A DNA stretch of 64,000 bases, taken from positions 918,501-982,500 of the forward strand of contig JAYKKI010000137.1 of NCBI GenBank assembly GCA_039881145.1, read 5' to 3'. The position numbers and the translations under genes were made by a program. Within the stretch, counting starts at the first letter, position 1, and the number at the start of each line of letters is the position of its first letter. Under the pieces are notes generated by a model that made no database searches, was not told where the DNA came from, and saw nothing but the letters and a program-made list of their open reading frames with translations. Source of the DNA: Druceiella hillmani (taxonomy: Eukaryota > Arthropoda > Insecta > Lepidoptera > Hepialidae). Shown piece by piece: positions 61,017 to 64,000 of this stretch.

Positions 61017-62278
61017 CAATTCTTTTAATGTTCTAAAACACGATTTTTTTCCATCAAAATACTTTAGTCATCAAATATGTTCAGAAAACAATTCTTTATC
61101 CTATTAACATGATGAGATTAAACGATTAACGTTCGATTTTGTACTTTGCGCATCACAGAGTTTATAATTAATTTAATTTTCTGTCGAATACCATGCAATC
61201 CACCAGAAAAAAGAAGAAATGTGAAACATTTAATGTTAAAGTATGGCATACATTTTTAATACTGCGGTACTATAGGTAGGCTACAAAAAATGAGAGAATA
61301 GACCATAAAACGGTTTTAGTATATATGAAACAGACGACACTTTTATATAATATTACTATTCTTGAAATTACTTTGTTGCACGTTTGATTGCTACGTTCGA
61401 AACGTTAAATCCATTTAACACTAATTATTTTAGTAACGTTGCTAAATAAGTATAATTTTTAGTAATTTCGGCACTATTTATGTTCAGTAACTTATAGTTA
61501 ACTTTAATTAATTTTAGTAATCAAAATATTCCACATCACATTCAAAAGATAACTGAACACAGAAATCCATGACACGACTTATTTTTATCAGTCAGCATTT
61601 TTAAAAAAAAAATCGAAATAACGATCTTCGACTTCCAAATATTTCTGGGCATGATAAGTTACAGATCCATGTATGGTCGGTAATCAAACTGTTCGGTAAT
61701 TGTTAAATTTGATGAGCACCTGGTTGCGAATGACTGTGTAAATAAAGGGGATATAGATTTAAAAACATAATACTTATGAAAGGGAAAGATCTAAAAATGT
61801 TTTTCGTAAAATTTAAAAAAATTAAGTACATGACTTGCACCCGGAGATTTACATTAATTGAAGGTTTAACGATAATTTTACAAATCGACAGAATAGATCT
61901 TAGGTTCATAAAATCAGAAACAATATCTTTTGCAAATCCAACAGATTGATCTCACAATCTCAGCAATCTGAACGATATCCACATATACTTGGATTGCACG
62001 GGGAGTTTAGTTTTGCGTGTTTATATATTGGTTAATAAACGGCTCTCGGTTAATCAATTTTATATCCTTTGAAGTCAATTTAAAGGATATCGGTGCATTC
62101 ATAAGCGGCGCATTGATGGTTCACTCATCATGAGATCGCAATTGAAAAGTCAAGTTATTGATTATTGAAAAGGTTCTATAATTCAGTGTGTATTTAATTT
62201 TAATAAGTATTGAATATTTTTTGTTGACAAATATATTTAAATAGTAAATTTAAAGAATTCCGTTGTGCTGTTGGTGGC
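61017..62278. other. AT-rich region, no gene seen
   Basis: Contains 'atatcctttgaagtcaattt' followed by aaaggatat, a small hairpin near 62061-62090. No coding signal; the minus ORF 61703-61909 has no motif. Confidence 0.45.
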
Positions 62279-62548
62279 GGTTTAAAATATTCCGACGGCT
62301 CACATTCATATAAAGATACATTATTTTATAAATTGTTCTAAATTTTGTACAATTCTCAAAATTTAATATAGATCTTAGTATGGAATATAATAAAAAACTC
62401 TATCGAGCTGGGTGGTTTAAAATATTCCGACGGCTCACATTCATATAAGGATACATTTTTTATAAATTGTTCTAAATTTTGTACAATTCTTAAAATTTTA
62501 TGTAGATCTTAGTATGGAATATAATAAAAAACTCTAGCGAGCTGGTTG
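62279..62548 (+). repeat. Two tandem copies of a 135-bp unit
   Basis: 'ggtttaaaatattccgacgg' at 62279 and 62414. Both copies then run through 'ctcacattcatata', 'tttgtacaattct' and 'gatcttagtatggaatataa' to 'gagctgg'. Only a handful of substitutions and indels separate them, so the duplication is recent. Confidence 0.92.
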
Positions 62549-63413
62549 GCTATGCGACACGAAGTTCTAAATACACATTTTTTCCTTAAATTCAATACGT
62601 GTTGATAAGACTAATCAATGTTAACCGTCATAATTAGATTAATAAACAACATTTAATCTGAAGACAGTAATAATTATTGCCTGACCATCTATAACTTATA
62701 ATATCGGCATAGACAGAAGTGCTGGGGGGGTGGGGTGTCAACAATTTTACTAGTTTAAAACTTTTTCTGTTTGGTAATTACATCGAAATTTCTATTTATA
62801 TCATGTGGAGTTATTTTATTTCTTTAAATTGCGGTTTTACTTCTGTCAGCATATCGTTGAAGAACAAAATAAAATAAGTATTTCACTTTCAATTTAAACT
62901 AGGTTCATGTAATTTTTATTTATGAGATTAAAATTTGACATACACACGAACAGAATAATTAGAGTCATAAACCCTTAGGTACGGAGTCATTATAATGTTA
63001 ATATTGATAGCATCAGTCTACTTAATATTTCGTGCTTACTTAATATTTTGACTAGTGCTAGTATTGTTCAAAATGTTGTTGATGTCATTTAATAGAAACA
63101 ATTTTTCATATAGAAATGCATATATGTGCAGTTACAGCCAAAATTTAAGTTTAAGGGGAATTGAACAAGATAAATCAAAACTCAAAAAAAATAAAACGGA
63201 ATTAATCTTACGTGGGATTTCAATATTTTGTAAAATACAAGTGTAAATTGATAGCAGATTGCTTAGTTAATATAATATAATAATAATTATTACTCATATT
63301 TAAATATATGTTGAAAAATGTTCCCTTATTCCCTTATGAAACGCATCAACATTTAAAGGAAAAGAGATATGAGGGAAGAAAATATTCAAAAAATAGTTGT
63401 CTATTTTCGCACG
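62549..63413. other. AT-rich stretch, no gene seen
   Basis: 'gggggggtggggtg' near 62725-62738 is an isolated G-rich run. Plus ORFs at 63055-63246 and 63308-63511 are Lys/Asn-rich chance ORFs. Confidence 0.45.
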
Positions 63414-63476
63414 AGAAAATATTAAACATATTACGAGAAAATATTAAACGTATTTTTCATGAGAAAATATTAAACA
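63414..63476 (+). repeat. Three direct repeats of a 15-mer
   Basis: gagaaaatattaaac occurs exactly at 63414-63428, 63436-63450 and 63462-63476, with spacing 22 and 26 bp and short AT-rich spacers. Confidence 0.8.
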
Positions 63477-63830
63477 GAATAAAGATAGCTCGTATTGTCA
63501 TAAAAGTATAGCATTATAATCTCTTTGAAATAATATTGTCTACATTGTTATTAATATTCACCCTTAATTAATATTCACCCTCACACCTAATCTTTGTTTC
63601 AGGATTAAATACTGATTAAGAGAGTAAATTACGGGAACAGCGCATTATCTCGGCCGATAAAGAACCTCACAGCTTACCGTAAGTCGTTTTATTTTCCTCT
63701 TATTGTCAATCTAAATTTAAATTTGGTTATTTATGAAAAAAAATACAGGTATAATGAAAAGCTTGCATTATAACTTACACAAAGCAACATAACATATTAA
63801 TACTTTCTGACCTAGGTTCTCCTTGGGATT
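63477..63830. other. AT-rich stretch, no gene seen
   Basis: 'ttaatattcaccct' occurs twice near 63550-63582; otherwise no feature. Confidence 0.45.
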
Positions 63831-64000
63831 ACGTACTTGAAAGGAAAAATTCCTCAGAAGGCTACTTATACTATGTTTGTCTGTCCATCTGTCACATCCG
63901 TTTTCTCAGGAATACTTTGACGTTGAAATTTAAAAATTTGGCATAGTCACAAACCATATTAACGCGAACAGAATGCTCAAAAATGTTTGTTTGGACGGAA
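63831..64000 (+). repeat. Third relic of the lepidopteran-type repeat, cut by window end
   Basis: 'tacttgaaaggaaaaattcc', 'tttgtctgtccatctgtcac', 'gttttctcaggaa' and 'gaaatttaaaaatttggcat' reproduce the motif order of the relics at 2.9 and 3.7 kb (gtac...ggaaaa, gtctgtc, tttctcag, gaaattt). It may continue beyond the window. Confidence 0.45.

Overview
This looks like eukaryotic, probably insect, intergenic or intronic DNA. It is strongly AT-rich and packed with short A/T runs, (CA)n/(TA)n microsatellites and decayed mobile elements. No intact host gene is recognisable in 64 kb. An insect source is supported by a Ty1/copia retrotransposon primed from an internal segment of initiator tRNA-Met, as in Drosophila copia, and by RTE-type and R1-like non-LTR relics. 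Three short relics (about 2.9, 3.7 and 63.8 kb) resemble, from memory, a repeat very common in Lepidoptera ('acggaaccctta' followed by 'gtctgtctgtc'). A moth or butterfly is therefore my best guess, held with moderate confidence.

Layout: 0.95-1.07 kb microsatellite; 2.3-4.5 kb hairpin and repeat relics; 8.4-9.5 kb two islands of higher GC, the second a degenerate dispersed repeat; 9.5-20 kb almost featureless apart from hairpins and short duplications; 20.2-21.9 kb a diverged tandem duplication of about 840 bp; 22.2 kb the first copy of a palindromic foldback element; 24.4-24.8 kb an R1-like reverse transcriptase relic; 25,532-29,800 a complete but mutated copia element on the minus strand, with 137-bp LTRs and ATATT target duplications; 32.7 kb second foldback copy; 33.2-33.9 kb four tandem copies of a 183-bp unit; 34.6 kb (TA)n; 35.1-35.6 kb RTE relic; 36.4-36.7 kb duplication; 41.4 and 49.5 kb third and fourth foldback copies; 46.2 and 52.8-53.0 kb two short open stretches with coding-like composition (possible exons); 54.0-54.4 kb second RTE relic; 57.7-57.9 kb three adjacent hairpins; 58.4 kb a Helitron-like 3' end; 59.1 kb (TA)n; 59.6 kb fifth foldback copy; 62.3-62.5 kb a 135-bp tandem pair.

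The only element with a readable gene set is the copia. Gag (zinc knuckle), protease, integrase, reverse transcriptase and RNase H occur in the usual copia order and would act together to package, copy and reinsert the element. Three in-frame stops and one frameshift now break the reading frame. The most distinctive unexplained structure is the foldback family: five copies share nested outer and inner inverted arms, but each copy has lost a different set of arms. The best candidates for overlooked coding sequence are the six-cysteine open stretch at 52,786-53,019 with a good splice donor, and the 54-codon ORF at 46,186-46,350. Neither could be identified by eye.
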